A stretch of DNA of 64,000 nucleotides from Micromonospora parva (GCF_000718515.1 NZ_JNZS01000008.1:224204-288203), one strand, 5' to 3'; numbered from the stretch's first letter, positions 7,556-17,624 are shown. A program made the numbers and translations. Notes: generated by a model not told the origin, from the sequence alone.

Positions 7556-8065
7556 TCAGGTCTCGCCGCCCAGGTCCGTCTGGTACGCCTCCCAGAGCAG
7601 GTCGGCGCCGCGCCGCCGATGCCGGGCCAATTTCCGCAGCAGGTGCCCGACCCGGTGCCGCAGCTCGTCGGGGTGCGCCTCGGGCCGCTCGGCGATCTGC
7701 TGCGCCGCCAGGATCGCGGCGACGATCGCCGCGTGCTCCCGGGTCAGCAGCCGCACGCCGTGGTCCAGTCGCGGCGACTGGGTGAGCAACTCCCGGTAGA
7801 GGCCGCTGGGGCCCTCGGTGGCCCGGACGTGCTCGGCGAAACCCTGGCGCACCGGACGCAGTCGAAGAAGAACGGCTTCGCGCCAGCGCGGCGCGGTGCT
7901 GGCGACCGCGACGGCCCGGCCGAGGGCGTGCACGTCACCGGCGAGGCCGGCGGGGCGCGGCTCGCCGGGTAGACCGAGGGGAGGTGGATCGGCGGGACGC
8001 CCCACCTGATGCGCGACGCGCGGTCGGGCGACGAGTGACGGCTGCTGGATCGGACCGGTGACCAT
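7556..8065 (-). CDS. Hypothetical protein with hemerythrin-like helical tail
   Basis: A 169-residue protein. The first 60 residues are Pro/Arg-rich and likely disordered. The rest is predicted helical, with R-E-H-A-A-I-V near residue 112 and a C-terminal HRRRGADLLWEAYQTDLGGE. The tail resembles the end of actinobacterial hemerythrin-domain (HHE cation-binding) proteins, but I do not see the full set of metal ligands, so metal binding is only possible. A GGGAGG four bases before the ATG supports the start. It sits directly upstream of the lipoprotein gene on the same strand and may be cotranscribed with it. Confidence 0.55.
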   Translation of the reverse strand: MVTGPIQQPSLVARPRVAHQVGRPADPPPLGLPGEPRPAGLAGDVHALGRAVAVASTAPRWREAVLLRLRPVRQGFAEHVRATEGPSGLYRELLTQSPRLDHGVRLLTREHAAIVAAILAAQQIAERPEAHPDELRHRVGHLLRKLARHRRRGADLLWEAYQTDLGGET

Positions 8066-8231
8066 GGCACCTCCCGCGCGGCGCTGCTACCCCATACCGC
8101 GATGGTGAGCCTGCCCGGCCGCCCTGTCCAGGGCCCTGGATCGCCTCATCTGCCGCGTTAAACCCACTGACCCCACCAGCCGCAGCAGTACCGCGTCCGC
8201 AGTCCCCACGAGCCGCCTGGACGTATCAGCC

Positions 8232-8909
8232 TCAGTCGGTCCAGCGGCGCTCCGCCAGGCGGCGCAGGTGGTCGGCCACCGCACGGGTGTCGTCGTCCCG
8301 CCCGTCGCCCCCTCGGCCCGCCGTCATCGCCTCGGCCAGCGCCCGCAGCTCTGTCGGCGGCAGGCTCGGCAGCCCCATGCCGCGCAGTGGGATGGTGACC
8401 CCTCGCGTACCGGCCGGGTCGGTGGCGAGAATGGCCCGCATCTGCGGCCCGCCGGCCGGGTCGACGTCGCCCGCCTTGCGGTACGACGTCCCGCCCGCCT
8501 CGATCCTGGCGGTGGCGAGGTCGACGGTGCGGGTGCGCAGCGCCCCGCGTACCCGCGCCCGGCTGCCGTCCAACCAGACGGCCGTTCGGAGCACCCGTAA
8601 CACGAGGTAGAGGCCGAGCAGCACGAAGGGCAGACCACACAGGCCGATGAGCGGGCTGGGACCGGACTGGTTCGGGTCAGCGGAGTCCCGTAGCCCCGGT
8701 GGCAGCAGCCCCGGCGGCAGGTCGCGAGCCTCCTCATAGGAGGCGAACGCGTCACCCGGTCCGGTCAGCCGGCGCAGCAGCCCGTCGGCGACGAGGGGCA
8801 GCACCACGAACGCCGCGCCGATGGCGGCGACGAGGACGCCGGCGACCACCGCCACGACCCGCTGGCCGGGTGACGCGCCGACCGACAGGCGCAGCTCTCG
8901 GTTGGTCAC
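8232..8909 (-). CDS. Membrane protein with a PH-like cytoplasmic region
   Basis: The 225-residue protein has two membrane helices (about residues 17-40 and 85-105) separated by a Pro-rich, probably extracytoplasmic loop. A soluble region follows with strand-like segments (TAVWLDGSRARVRGALRTRTVDLATARIE split over several strands) resembling small PH-like membrane domains. I know no function. I chose the GTG at 8909; a TTG at 8939 would add ten residues but would run into the stem of the ssrA terminator. The gene lies just downstream of ssrA on the same strand. Confidence 0.65.
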   Translation of the reverse strand: MTNRELRLSVGASPGQRVVAVVAGVLVAAIGAAFVVLPLVADGLLRRLTGPGDAFASYEEARDLPPGLLPPGLRDSADPNQSGPSPLIGLCGLPFVLLGLYLVLRVLRTAVWLDGSRARVRGALRTRTVDLATARIEAGGTSYRKAGDVDPAGGPQMRAILATDPAGTRGVTIPLRGMGLPSLPPTELRALAEAMTAGRGGDGRDDDTRAVADHLRRLAERRWTD

Positions 8910-8937
8910 AGGGGGCAGCGTAAGACCCCGTCGACAC

Positions 8938-8974
8938 AACGAAGCGCCCCGGCCGGTGGCCGGGGCGCTTCGTT
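8938..8974 (-). terminator. Terminator of ssrA
   Basis: A 17-bp perfect stem with a three-base loop (GGT) immediately after the tmRNA CCA end, with U residues at the base of the stem. Confidence 0.8.
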
Positions 8975-8979
8975 CGAGG

Positions 8980-9355
8980 TGGTGGAGGTGCCGGGAATCG
9001 AACCCGGGTCCTTCGCCGGTTTGTCAGGGCTTCTCCGAGCGCAGCTCGCTGTGCCTCTACTCGGCCCCACCGCTCACGCGAGCAAGTTGGTGTGACGGGC
9101 CCAGTCGCTGATTAATCTCGCCGCACGGACCCCGCGACCGGGTCCGATTGGCCAGCCTCCTAGCTGATGCCGGCTACTGGGACGAAGGCGTTCCCAGGCC
9201 GACAGACTTAGCTACTCGCCTCAGGCGGCGAGAGCGAAGTCAGCGCGATTTTGCTTGGCGCTTATAAGTTTCCGACGACCGATTCTCGAGACGACGTCGG
9301 CTTCCTCGGCTCGCTTCCCCTGTCGCTGCGTACGAAGTCGAAACCAGTCACCCCC
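8980..9355 (-). ncRNA. ssrA: Transfer-messenger RNA
   Basis: The 5' end GGGGGTGACTGG pairs with CACCTCC before A-CCA at the 3' end to form the tRNA-like acceptor. A T arm (GGGTTCGATTCCC) is present and CCA is encoded. The tag reading frame occupies 9221-9259 and reads AKQNRADFALAA followed by TGA; its ALAA end is the degradation signal. tmRNA with SmpB rescues stalled ribosomes. The gene is directly downstream of smpB, the usual actinobacterial arrangement. A strong terminator follows. Confidence 0.95.
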
Positions 9356-9459
9356 TCGACAGGCCGCCGATGTGGCGGCACTGACAAGACTAACGCCTGG
9401 CGCAACAGCTTTCATCCCGAGCCCCGGGCCGACGCACCGACCCGGACAAACAGGATGAA

Positions 9460-9939
9460 CTAGTCGTCCATTCCCTTGCCTCGTCGACCCGACACCCGGG
9501 CGATCTCCCGGTCCGCGTCGCGCTTGGCGAGGTCCTGACGCTTGTCGTACGACTTCTTACCCTTGGCCAGCGCGATCTCGACCTTGGCCCAGCCGTCCGA
9601 GAAGTAGACCTGCAACGGGACGATGGTGAAACCACCCTCGCGGGTCTTGCCGACGAGCTTGTCGATCTCGCCCCGGTTGAGCAGCAGTTTGCGGGTACGC
9701 CGGGGCTCATGGTTGGTCCAGGTGCCCTGGGTGTACTCCGGAATGTGCATCGCGTGCAGGTACAACTCACCGTCACGTTCCTGCGCGAACGCGTCGACGA
9801 GCGACGCCCGCCCGGCGCGCAACGACTTGACCTCGGTGCCGGTCAGCGCCATGCCCGCCTCGTACGTGTCGAGGATCGCGTAGTCGTGGCGCGCCTTCTT
9901 GTTGGAGGCGACCACCTTGCGCCCCTTTTCCCGTGGCAT
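9460..9939 (-). CDS. smpB: SsrA-binding protein
   Basis: A 159-residue SmpB, the protein partner that binds the tRNA-like part of tmRNA and brings it to stalled ribosomes. Visible features are N-x-[14 protein letters not shown], the HIPEY motif, N-H-E-P-x-R-x-R-K-L-L-L and the basic C-terminal tail K-G-K-K-x-Y-D-K-R. The ATG at 9939 is chosen because GAGGAGGTG lies just upstream; a longer frame upstream is not needed. It follows ftsX on the same strand after a terminator, and ssrA lies 104 bases downstream. Confidence 0.95.
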   Translation of the reverse strand: MPREKGRKVVASNKKARHDYAILDTYEAGMALTGTEVKSLRAGRASLVDAFAQERDGELYLHAMHIPEYTQGTWTNHEPRRTRKLLLNRGEIDKLVGKTREGGFTIVPLQVYFSDGWAKVEIALAKGKKSYDKRQDLAKRDADREIARVSGRRGKGMDD

Positions 9940-10014
9940 CGGTGCCACCTCCTCTCCCTCGTCCGCGGCCGGTTCACCCCGGCCGGACAATCGATCATGT
10001 TACCCGAATAACAA

Positions 10015-10055
10015 GGACCCTCCCGCGCCGTTTATTTCCGGCTGCGGGAGGGTCC
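10015..10055 (-). terminator. Rho-independent terminator after ftsX
   Basis: A 12-bp perfect stem (GGACCCTCCCGC and complement) lies downstream of ftsX on the minus strand and is followed by TTGTTATTC, one of the few U-rich tails in the window. Confidence 0.8.
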
Positions 10056-10086
10056 TCGGGAGACCACGGGACGACCCGTACGGTGC

Positions 10087-10962
10087 CTAGACCCGCAGGT
10101 AGAAGCGCAGGGTGATCCAGGCGGTGGCGGCGCTGACCAGACCACCGACGCCGGCCATCACCGGGAAGATGAACAGGATGTCACCCCAGGTGATCGGCGA
10201 GAGCAGACCCTGCAACGCGCTCAACGACCCGTCGAAGAGCAGATACTTCGCCGCGACCAGGGCCACCAGACCGAGCAGTGAACCGATCAGGCCGGCCACC
10301 ACGGCCTCCAGCACGAACGGCGCCTGGATGAACCAGTTGGACGCGCCGACCAGCTTCATGACCGCCACCTCACGCCGCTTGCTGTACGCGGCCACCTGAA
10401 TGGTGTTCGCGACGAGCAGCAGGGCGGCGATCGCCATCACGATGGCGGCGGCCAGGGCGATGTTCTGGATCGAGGTGAGGATATTGAAGATCTTGTCGAG
10501 CAGTCGACTCTGGTCGACGATCTCCTCGACACCCTCAGTGTCCTTGTACTGGTCGTAGACGCTCTTGTACTGCTCCGGGTTGTTCAGTGTGAGCCGGAAC
10601 GACTCGGGCAGCTGGTCCGGCTTGACCGCGTTCACCAGGTCCGGCGCGTCCTGGTACATCGACTTGAAGCGCTCGTACGCCTGGGCCTTGTCGACGTAGA
10701 TGACCTCCTTGACCAGGGGGTCGCCGTCGAGCTTGGTCTGCAGGTCGGTGCGCTGCTGCTCGGTGACCTCCTGCTCCATGAAGATCGAGACCTGGATGTT
10801 CTTGTAGTAGAGGTCCTTCATGTCGTCGACCTGGCGGTACATGAGACCGCTGGCGCCGAGCATGGTCAGCGAGACCGCCATCGTGATGATCATCGCGATG
10901 GACATGGTCACGTTGCGCCACAGTCCGACCAGTACCTCGGACAGGACGTATTTCACGCGCAT
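10087..10962 (-). CDS. ftsX: Cell division protein FtsX
   Basis: A 291-residue FtsX, the membrane partner of FtsE. One N-terminal helix (about residues 17-40) is followed by an extracellular domain with Q-E-V-T-E-Q-Q and F-x-x-M-Y-Q-D features. Three C-terminal helices follow (about 165-190, 215-240, 260-285) with the permease motif R-R-E-V-A-V-M-K-L-V-G-A-S-N between the first two. In actinobacteria FtsEX controls the peptidoglycan hydrolase RipC at the septum. The start has GGAGG eight bases upstream. It lies 67 bases after ftsE and is surely cotranscribed. Confidence 0.95.
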   Translation of the reverse strand: MRVKYVLSEVLVGLWRNVTMSIAMIITMAVSLTMLGASGLMYRQVDDMKDLYYKNIQVSIFMEQEVTEQQRTDLQTKLDGDPLVKEVIYVDKAQAYERFKSMYQDAPDLVNAVKPDQLPESFRLTLNNPEQYKSVYDQYKDTEGVEEIVDQSRLLDKIFNILTSIQNIALAAAIVMAIAALLLVANTIQVAAYSKRREVAVMKLVGASNWFIQAPFVLEAVVAGLIGSLLGLVALVAAKYLLFDGSLSALQGLLSPITWGDILFIFPVMAGVGGLVSAATAWITLRFYLRV

Positions 10963-11029
10963 CGGGATTTCCTCCGGGTCTCCGGCATGAGGTGTTCGTC
11001 GTCAGGCTGCGCAGGGGTGGAGCGCCGGC

Positions 11030-11710
11030 TCACCCGTAGACGCCGCGGGCCTGGTCACGCACGATGCGACCGCTCTCAATCTCAACGACGCGGCGGCGCA
11101 TCTGGTTCACGATGTTGGAGTCGTGGGTGACCATCACGACGGTCGTGCCGGTGCGATTGATCCGGTCCAGCAGACGCATGATCTCGATCGAGGTGTCCGG
11201 GTCCAGGTTTCCGGTGGGCTCGTCCGCGAGAAGGATCAGCGGACGGTTCACGAACGCCCGGGCGACGGCGACCCGCTGCTGCTCACCACCGGAGAGCTCG
11301 TGCGGGTAGCGGTGCTCCTTGCCACCGAGCCCGACCAGCTCCAGCACCTCCGGCACGACGCGGCGGGCAACCGCCTTCGTCTTGCCGATCACCTCGAGAG
11401 CGAACGCCACGTTCTCGTAGGCGGTGCGGTTCGGCAGCAGCCGGAAGTCCTGGAAGACACAGCCGATCGAGCGCCGGAAGTGGGGTCGCTTCCAGGACCG
11501 CATCGACGTGACGTCCTTGCCGTTCACGACGACGCGCCCCTTGTTGGGGGCCACCTCGTGCAGCAGCATCTTGATGATCGTGGACTTGCCGGAGCCGGAT
11601 GGACCGATGAAGAAGACGAACTCGCCCTTCTCGATCGAGACGGACACGTTGTCGAGCGAAGGCCGGGACGCCTTCGGGTACGTCTTCGTCACTTGCTCAA
11701 GCTGAATCAC
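11030..11710 (-). CDS. ftsE: Cell division ATP-binding protein FtsE
   Basis: A 226-residue ABC ATPase of the FtsE family. Walker A is GPSGSGKST at about residue 35, the Q-loop is FQDFRLL, the signature LSGGEQQR, Walker [13 protein letters not shown] and the switch His in V-T-H-D-S. It powers FtsX-dependent regulation of cell-wall hydrolysis at division. I use the GTG at 11710 (V-I-Q-L-E-Q-V-T-K) because it matches the start of other FtsE proteins; a longer frame to 11746 adds a non-conserved tail. It sits between prfB and ftsX, the conserved actinobacterial order. Confidence 0.95.
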   Translation of the reverse strand: MIQLEQVTKTYPKASRPSLDNVSVSIEKGEFVFFIGPSGSGKSTIIKMLLHEVAPNKGRVVVNGKDVTSMRSWKRPHFRRSIGCVFQDFRLLPNRTAYENVAFALEVIGKTKAVARRVVPEVLELVGLGGKEHRYPHELSGGEQQRVAVARAFVNRPLILLADEPTGNLDPDTSIEIMRLLDRINRTGTTVVMVTHDSNIVNQMRRRVVEIESGRIVRDQARGVYG

Positions 11711-11828
11711 GGGTGGTGAGTCTACGCGGTGTAACAACTGAGCCAAGCCCCACGCCCCGCCGATCCGGCACGAGTCGTCGAATCAGGCTCCTACCTGGAG
11801 ATCGACGACGCGCTCCGCCCGCGCGCCG

Positions 11829-12950
11829 TTACGCACCGTCGTTAGCGAGCTGTCGCTGCTTACGCCAACGGATGCCCGCCTCGATGAAACCGTCCAACTC
11901 GCCGTCGAAGACCGCGCTCGGATTGCCGGTCTCCTGCTCAGTTCGGAGATCCTTCACCATCTGATAGGGGTGCAGGACGTACGAGCGCATCTGGTCACCC
12001 CACGAGCCCGCCGCGTTCTCCTTGAGCCCTTCGAGCTTGGCCTGCTCCTCCTGGCGCTTGCGCTCCAGCAGCCGAGCCTGGAGCACCCGCAGCGCGGAGG
12101 CCTTGTTCTGCAGCTGGGACTTCTCGTTCTGGCAGGTCACCACGATGCCGGTCGGGATGTGCGTCAGCCGCACCGCCGAGTCGGTGGTGTTGACGCTCTG
12201 CCCACCCGGGCCGGAGGAGCGGTAGACGTCGACGCGTACCTCGTTCTCCGGGATGTCGATGTGGTCGGTCTGCTCGGTGACCGGCAGGACCTCGACCCCC
12301 GCGAAGCTGGTCTGCCGACGCCCCTGGTTGTCGAACGGGCTGATCCGGACCAGCCGGTGCGTGCCCGACTCGACACTGAGCGTGCCGTACGCGTACGGCA
12401 CCTTGACCGCGAAGGTGGCCGACTTCAGACCCGCCTCCTCGGCGTACGAGGTCTCGTAGACCTCGGTCGGGTAGCCGTGCCGCTCCGCCCAGCGCAGGTA
12501 CATCCGCAGCAGCATCTCGGCGAAGTCCGCGGCGTCCACACCACCGGCGCCGGCCCGGATGGCGACGAGTGCCTCCCGGGAGTCGTACTCGCCGGAGAGC
12601 AGGGTGCGGACCTCCATCTCCTGGATGGCCTTGGTCAACCCGGTGATCTCCGACTCGACCTCGGTCAACACGCCCGGGTCGGACTCGGCCTCGGCCAGCT
12701 CCAGCAGCACCTGGGCGTCGTCGAGCTGGGAGCGCAGGCTGCCCAGCTTGCTGATCTCGCCGTTGACGTACGACAGCTGCGAGGTCACCTGCTGGGCCTT
12801 GGCCTGGTCGTCCCACAGGTCGGGGGCGGACGCCTCCTGCTCAAGGCGGGCCTTGTCCTCGTGGAGCCGGTCGAGGTTGAGGACGGCCTCGATGTTTCGC
12901 AGGGTCGCGTCGAGTTCCTTGAGCTGTTCGGCGTAATCGGCAGCGGTCAC
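11829..12950 (-). CDS. prfB: Peptide chain release factor 2
   Basis: A 373-residue RF2 that releases peptides at UGA and UAA codons. The stop-codon recognition tripeptide SPF (in [13 protein letters not shown]) and the catalytic GGQ (in [17 protein letters not shown]) are both present. There is no programmed frameshift: the frame is continuous through the N-terminal helical domain, as usual in actinobacteria. The GTG at 12950 (V-T-A-A-D-Y-A-E-Q) gives a typical length; a TTG at 12959 is possible. No ribosome site is visible, so the mRNA may be leaderless. It heads the prfB-ftsE-ftsX cluster. Confidence 0.95.
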   Translation of the reverse strand: MTAADYAEQLKELDATLRNIEAVLNLDRLHEDKARLEQEASAPDLWDDQAKAQQVTSQLSYVNGEISKLGSLRSQLDDAQVLLELAEAESDPGVLTEVESEITGLTKAIQEMEVRTLLSGEYDSREALVAIRAGAGGVDAADFAEMLLRMYLRWAERHGYPTEVYETSYAEEAGLKSATFAVKVPYAYGTLSVESGTHRLVRISPFDNQGRRQTSFAGVEVLPVTEQTDHIDIPENEVRVDVYRSSGPGGQSVNTTDSAVRLTHIPTGIVVTCQNEKSQLQNKASALRVLQARLLERKRQEEQAKLEGLKENAAGSWGDQMRSYVLHPYQMVKDLRTEQETGNPSAVFDGELDGFIEAGIRWRKQRQLANDGA

Positions 12951-13071
12951 GACAGACAAGCGTACTGCGCGGGCGAGGGGTGAGCTTGCGAGCCCCGCGG
13001 AGCAGCGTCAAATCGGGGGTACGCCCCCGGGCTCACGGCAGCCCGTTGCCGGTGCGCGAACCAGCCGATCG

Positions 13072-13587
13072 TCACCCGACGGGGGCGGACTTCAGCCACG
13101 AGAGGGCAGCCCGGTGGTAGGCGACCGCGAACTCCAGCGCGCTGGCGTCGTACGTCTCGCCGTCCCGTTTGGCGTTCTTCACCTGCTCCCGCACCTGGGC
13201 GAGGGCCTCGGTGTGGTATTCGTTGGCCGAGGCGTACAGGCTCTTCAGCTGGCTGGCGGAGTGCAGGTTGCCGAAGGCCATCCGCAGCGCTATCGGGTTG
13301 CGGATGGTGTCCCGCCCCGGGTTCTCCGCGAGCCAGCGGGAAAACGTCCGTTTTCCGCTGGCGGTCAGCGCGTACGGCTGGCTCATCCGCGGCCCCGGCT
13401 TGCCGAGCCGCACAAAACCCCGCTCAGCCAGCACCGGCAACTCGCGGTACACCTGACTGCGGGTCATCGACCAGTACGGCGCCAGACGGCGCTCAGCGGC
13501 GGCCATCAACTGACCGCCTGTCATCGGGCCCTCGTGGAGGAGGCCGAGCAGGGCCGCCGCCGTAGGGTTGACTCCGGAATCCGCCAT
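13072..13587 (-). CDS. PadR-family transcriptional regulator
   Basis: The 171-residue protein has a PadR winged helix (about residues 8-85): ALLGLLHEGPMTGGQL, the recognition helix W-S-M-T-R-S-Q-V-Y-R-E-L-P-V-L-A-E-R-G, and the wing Y-A-L-T-A-S-G-K-R-T-F. A C-terminal helical dimerisation domain follows (Vir-type). Such regulators usually repress a neighbouring gene and respond to small ligands; no obvious target is linked here. The start ATG at 13587 (M-A-D-S-G-V-N-P-T) fits the family better than the upstream extension to 13665. Confidence 0.85.
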   Translation of the reverse strand: MADSGVNPTAAALLGLLHEGPMTGGQLMAAAERRLAPYWSMTRSQVYRELPVLAERGFVRLGKPGPRMSQPYALTASGKRTFSRWLAENPGRDTIRNPIALRMAFGNLHSASQLKSLYASANEYHTEALAQVREQVKNAKRDGETYDASALEFAVAYHRAALSWLKSAPVG

Positions 13588-13719
13588 GCCCACTACGCTG
13601 CCACTTTGCGCACGCGGCGTCCAGGATTTGCCGGTTTGCCACCCAACAGGACTTCCTAAGTGCACTGTCGGCGGCAGACTGTCCGTTGAGGACTATCGAT
13701 GGATTGGCCATTCCGGGCG

Positions 13720-13751
13720 TCCGCCGGCGGCGCTCACGCACGCCGCCGGCG
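13720..13751 (-). terminator. Hairpin downstream of pruA
   Basis: An 11-bp perfect G/C stem with a ten-base loop lies just beyond the pruA stop. There is no U-tract, so it is a U-less type terminator at best. Confidence 0.45.
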
Positions 13752-13763
13752 GGTCGTCGCCGG

Positions 13764-15392
13764 TCAGCCCATGTGGGGGTACGTGTGGTCGGTCGGCGGC
13801 ACGAAGGTCTCCTTGATCGTCCGCGGGGAGACCCAGCGGACCAGGTTCAGCCAGGAGCCGGCCTTGTCGTTGGTGCCGCTGGCGCGGGCGCCACCGAAGG
13901 GCTGCTGCCCGACCACCGCGCCGGTCGGCTTGTCGTTGATGTAGAAGTTGCCGGCCGCGTAGCGCATGCGCTCGCCGACCGACTCGACGACCCGCCGGTC
14001 GGTGGCGAACACCGAGCCGGTCAGCGCGTACGGGGCGATCGACTCGGCCTGCGCCACCACCTCGTCGAACCGGGCGTCGTCGAACACGTGCACGCCCAGG
14101 ATCGGCCCGAAGTACTCGGTCGTGAAGGTCTCGTGGGCGGCGTCGCCGCACTCGAAGAGCGTCGGGCGCACGAAGTAGCCGACCGAGTCGTCGGCGGTGC
14201 CACCGGCCAGCACCCGGCAGCTGTCGTCACCGGCGATCAGTTCCAGCGCGGCGGTGTGCCGGGCGAACGCCTTGTCGTCGATCACGGCGCCGCCGAAGTT
14301 GCTGAAGTCGACCACGTCACCGTAGGTCAGCGAGTCGGCGGTGGCGGCCAGCCGGTCCCGCAGCCCACCCTCCCAGATCGAGCGCGGCACGTATGCCCGC
14401 GACGCCGCCGAGCACTTCTGGCCCTGGTACTCGTACGCGCCGCGGATCAGCGCGGTGTGCAGAGCGTCCACGTCGGCGCTGGTGTGCGCGACGACGAAGT
14501 CCTTACCGCCGGTCTCACCGACCAGGCGCGGGTAGCCCCGGTACCGGGCGATGTTGTCGCCGACGGTCCGCCACAACTGCTGGAAGACCTTCGTCGAGCC
14601 GGTGAAGTGGATGCCGGCCAGATCCGGGTCGGCGAGCACCACATCGGAGACCTCCTCGCCCCGGCCGGTGACCATGTTGATCACACCGGGCGGCAGGCCG
14701 GCCGCCTCGAACAGCCGCATGGTGAAGTGCGCGGCGAACTGCTGGGTCGGGCCCGGCTTCCAGACCACCGTGTTGCCCAGCAGGGCCGGCGCCGACGGCA
14801 GATTGCCGGCGATGGCGGTGAAGTTGAACGGGGTGACCGCGTAGACGAAGCCCTCCAGCGGGCGGTGGTCGAAGCGGTTCCAGACGCCGGGCGAGGACGC
14901 CGGCTGCTCCTCCATCAGGCGACGCGCGAAGTGCACGTTGAACCGCAGGAAGTCGATGAACTCGCAGGCCGCGTCGATCTCCGCCTGGATCGCGGTCTTC
15001 GACTGGCCGAGCATGGTGGCGGCGTTGAGGGTGTCGCGCCACGGACCGGCGAGCAGCTCGGCGGCGCGCAGGAAGATCGCGGCGCGCTCCTCGAAGGGCA
15101 GCGCCCGCCACATCGGCGCGGCATCCTTTGCCGCCTTCACGGCGGCGCGGGCGTCATCGTGGGTGGCGTGCGCTGTCACACCCAACACGTGGGCGTGCTT
15201 GTGCGGCTGCACCACGTTGATCGGGTCGCCGCCGGCCATCCGCTGCTCACCGCCGATGGTCATCGGCAGGTCGATGCGCTCGGCGGCGAGCTCGGTCAGC
15301 CGCCGCTGGAGCCGGTCCCGGTCGGGGCTGCCCGGCTCGTAGTTGCGAACCGGCTCGTTGCGCGGCTCGGGTACGGAGAACACGGCATCCAT
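13764..15392 (-). CDS. pruA: 1-pyrroline-5-carboxylate dehydrogenase
   Basis: A 542-residue aldehyde dehydrogenase of the PruA group, which oxidises glutamate semialdehyde (from proline) to glutamate with NAD+. It has the T-P-F-N-F-T-A-I-A-G-N-L cofactor region, F-T-G-S-T-K-V-F, the general base in V-G-E-T-G-G-K-D and the catalytic Cys in Y-Q-G-Q-K-C-S-A-A-S-R. The very long N-terminal segment before the Rossmann fold and E-Y-F-G-P-I-L are typical for this family. The ATG at 15392 has AGGAG upstream. No proline dehydrogenase gene is next to it, so the first step must be encoded elsewhere. Confidence 0.95.
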   Translation of the reverse strand: MDAVFSVPEPRNEPVRNYEPGSPDRDRLQRRLTELAAERIDLPMTIGGEQRMAGGDPINVVQPHKHAHVLGVTAHATHDDARAAVKAAKDAAPMWRALPFEERAAIFLRAAELLAGPWRDTLNAATMLGQSKTAIQAEIDAACEFIDFLRFNVHFARRLMEEQPASSPGVWNRFDHRPLEGFVYAVTPFNFTAIAGNLPSAPALLGNTVVWKPGPTQQFAAHFTMRLFEAAGLPPGVINMVTGRGEEVSDVVLADPDLAGIHFTGSTKVFQQLWRTVGDNIARYRGYPRLVGETGGKDFVVAHTSADVDALHTALIRGAYEYQGQKCSAASRAYVPRSIWEGGLRDRLAATADSLTYGDVVDFSNFGGAVIDDKAFARHTAALELIAGDDSCRVLAGGTADDSVGYFVRPTLFECGDAAHETFTTEYFGPILGVHVFDDARFDEVVAQAESIAPYALTGSVFATDRRVVESVGERMRYAAGNFYINDKPTGAVVGQQPFGGARASGTNDKAGSWLNLVRWVSPRTIKETFVPPTDHTYPHMG

Positions 15393-15683
15393 CAGGGCTC
15401 CTGGCGATCTCGACAGCAGTGGCGAAACCGGACCCGCGGGCGCCGACCGGACGGCCGGACACCGGACGCCACACGAGAGGCCGAGCAGCGGCGGGACCTC
15501 CCGTGATTCTTCCACGACGGGCCGCGCGACCCACCTCGGCCACCGCCCTGCGCCAAGGACCGCAGCACCCCTCCTCCCCTTACCGACTGGTCTCGATCCA
15601 TCCCGCTGTCCCGGGGCGACAGGCAGCCCAGCGGGCCCGCGTACCCTGAATGGTCGGTGACCTGCCGCCTCGAAGGGGAGACG

Positions 15684-16802
15684 ATGACCAAGCAGCCCGG
15701 CCGCCCCCCGGCCGCCGAGTCGGACGAGCCGGCGGTCAACGCGGGCACTCGGCCGCTGCCCGCCCCCGGCGCCACTGTGCTCGCGCTGCTGGCGCTCGGC
15801 TGGCTGGCCGCCATGCTCTGGTCCACCCGGGAGGCCATCACCTCGGCGGCGGCCGGCGTCACCGCGATCAGCCTCTCCGCGTTCGCCCTACCCGGCGTGA
15901 TCTCGGCCGCGCTGGTGGCCGGGGCCGCCGTCGCGCTGGCCGGTGGCAACCTGCTGGCCCGCCGGTACGGCGACTGGGCCACCCTGCGCTTCGCTGGCGC
16001 GATCGGCGGCGGAATGCTGGTCGGGCTCGCCGCCGCGGTGGCCATCAACCTCACCTACTTCGACACGTCCACCACCAACGTGATCGCCGGCACGACCGCG
16101 GCAGCGGCGATCATCGGGGGCGCGCTGGCCGCCGCGCGAACCGCCCCGGCGATCGGTGCCGTGGTCACCGCCGCGCTGGGCACCCTGATCTTCGTGGTCG
16201 CGTTCAGCCGCGCCCGCGACCCGCTGTTCGACCTCTTTGGCGCCGGCGACAGCCAGGAATCGTTGATCAGCGCGGCCAAGTGGGTGTCCCGCACAGAATC
16301 GCTCGTCGCCGGGCTCCTGGCCGGCCTCCTGGCCTTCGGCTACCTGACCTGGGCACGACGTCGAGCCGTCCGCCGCGATCCCGACGCCCCGGCGCTGCGC
16401 TGGCCCGCGTACCTGCTCGCCGGCGCCGGGCCGGGGCTCCTCCTGCTGCTCGCCGAGGTGATCATCCGGGTCGGCGGCCGGTCGCTGCTCGACCTCGCCA
16501 GCGCGCTCAGTGAGGCGGACGCGGTGGCGCAGACCTCACTCGGCACCTCCCGGGTGGACAACGGCATCTGGGTGCTGTTCGTGGGGGCGCTGACCGCGCT
16601 CATCGCGTTCGGCCGCACGCTCAGCCCCGCCCACAGCGACGACGACGAACCAGCCGACAGCCCAAGGCCGGTCCCGGACCAGGCCGACCCCGAGGACGAC
16701 AAGCCGGGCTACGCCAAGGCGTACGACGCGGACCCGACCGAGACCTCCGACGACGCTCAGGCGGTCGACGCGGACCCGGCAAAGGCGGACCCAACTCGCT
16801 GA
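15684..16802 (+). CDS. Conserved actinobacterial multi-pass membrane protein
   Basis: The 372-residue protein has a short cytoplasmic N-terminus and about eight hydrophobic segments between residues 28 and 315. Polar loops contain few charged residues. A highly acidic Asp/Glu/Pro-rich tail of roughly 60 residues ends at A-K-A-D-P-T-R. I cannot assign a transport or enzymatic role. The ATG at 15684 is supported by GGGGAG. The gene is divergent from pruA across a 291-bp gap that shows no certain promoter. The tail repeats the motif D-A-D-P, which may be an interaction segment. Confidence 0.75.
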   Translation: MTKQPGRPPAAESDEPAVNAGTRPLPAPGATVLALLALGWLAAMLWSTREAITSAAAGVTAISLSAFALPGVISAALVAGAAVALAGGNLLARRYGDWATLRFAGAIGGGMLVGLAAAVAINLTYFDTSTTNVIAGTTAAAAIIGGALAAARTAPAIGAVVTAALGTLIFVVAFSRARDPLFDLFGAGDSQESLISAAKWVSRTESLVAGLLAGLLAFGYLTWARRRAVRRDPDAPALRWPAYLLAGAGPGLLLLLAEVIIRVGGRSLLDLASALSEADAVAQTSLGTSRVDNGIWVLFVGALTALIAFGRTLSPAHSDDDEPADSPRPVPDQADPEDDKPGYAKAYDADPTETSDDAQAVDADPAKADPTR

Positions 16803-16899
16803 CCCGGCGTCGGGCCGGTGTCCGGCGGTCCCGGCCGGCGTTCGACGTCAGGCGGTCCCGGCCGGTGCGCGGTGTTCGACGGTCCCGGCCGGTGTCGGC

Positions 16900-17409
16900 T
16901 CAGGTGGCGGCGCGGAGCAGTTGGTCCAGCTCCGTCACGTCGTACCACTCCAGCTCGTGATCCTCGGCGCCGTCGACGGTAAACTGGGCGTCGGGGTCAC
17001 CAGCCGCCGCCTCGGCCACCACGTCGGCCGCCGCGCCGATCTCCTCGACCGCGTCCGCGCCGTCCACGTGGATGGCCGCCACCGCGCCCACCGGCACGGC
17101 ACCGGTCAACGCCACAGTGCTGGAGCCCAACTCACCGTCGCCACGCCCGATCGCCCCCGACGGCAGGTCGACCGAGACGACGACGCGACGGCGGGGCGCG
17201 CTCGGGTCGGCCCGCAGCAGGTGCAGGGCGTCCTGCGCAGCCCGGGTGAACGCGACGTACTCCAACTCCTCCTCGTCGCCCTCCGCGTACCACTCGCGAA
17301 GCGCCGGGGTCACGGCGTGCGCCTGGTCGGCGGCGAGCCCCTCCTCACGCAGCCGAGCCAGCATCGGTACGGTCGCCGGCACGTACACCCGGACAAGCTC
17401 GTCGGTCAC
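16900..17409 (-). CDS. Conserved actinobacterial hypothetical protein (DUF6912-like)
   Basis: A 169-residue cytoplasmic protein starting [17 protein letters not shown], with [20 protein letters not shown] at about residues 30-55. This matches a small, well conserved actinobacterial family of unknown role (I believe DUF6912). It is acidic and has no membrane segments. The GTG start has GGGGAGA eight bases upstream. It is convergent with the membrane protein gene and divergent from the excisionase-like gene at 17625. Confidence 0.75.
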   Translation of the reverse strand: MTDELVRVYVPATVPMLARLREEGLAADQAHAVTPALREWYAEGDEEELEYVAFTRAAQDALHLLRADPSAPRRRVVVSVDLPSGAIGRGDGELGSSTVALTGAVPVGAVAAIHVDGADAVEEIGAAADVVAEAAAGDPDAQFTVDGAEDHELEWYDVTELDQLLRAAT

Positions 17410-17624
17410 CGGTCGTCTCCCCGCGTCGTCCTCCACCGGCAGCCGCCGGCACGGGCGCAGATCATGCCGCACGCCGTGACCGTCATACACCTCGCCTCCG
17501 GCCGGAGGAAGCTCCCGCCCGGTGTGTCTCGCGCTGCCGGTCGGCCGCCGAACCGGGCCGGTGCTGGGCGGTCAGCGCTGTCGGTGGCAAACTGAGCCAA
17601 ACGACATCAACACCGGGAGTTCCT

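Noticed and set aside
11829..12959. Programmed frameshift in prfB
   Set aside because: The N-terminal frame is continuous; no in-frame TGA with a slippery CTT is present.
13686..15506. A 606-codon open frame antisense to pruA
   Set aside because: Same shadow effect; composition is Gly/Arg/Val-rich without recognisable protein features.
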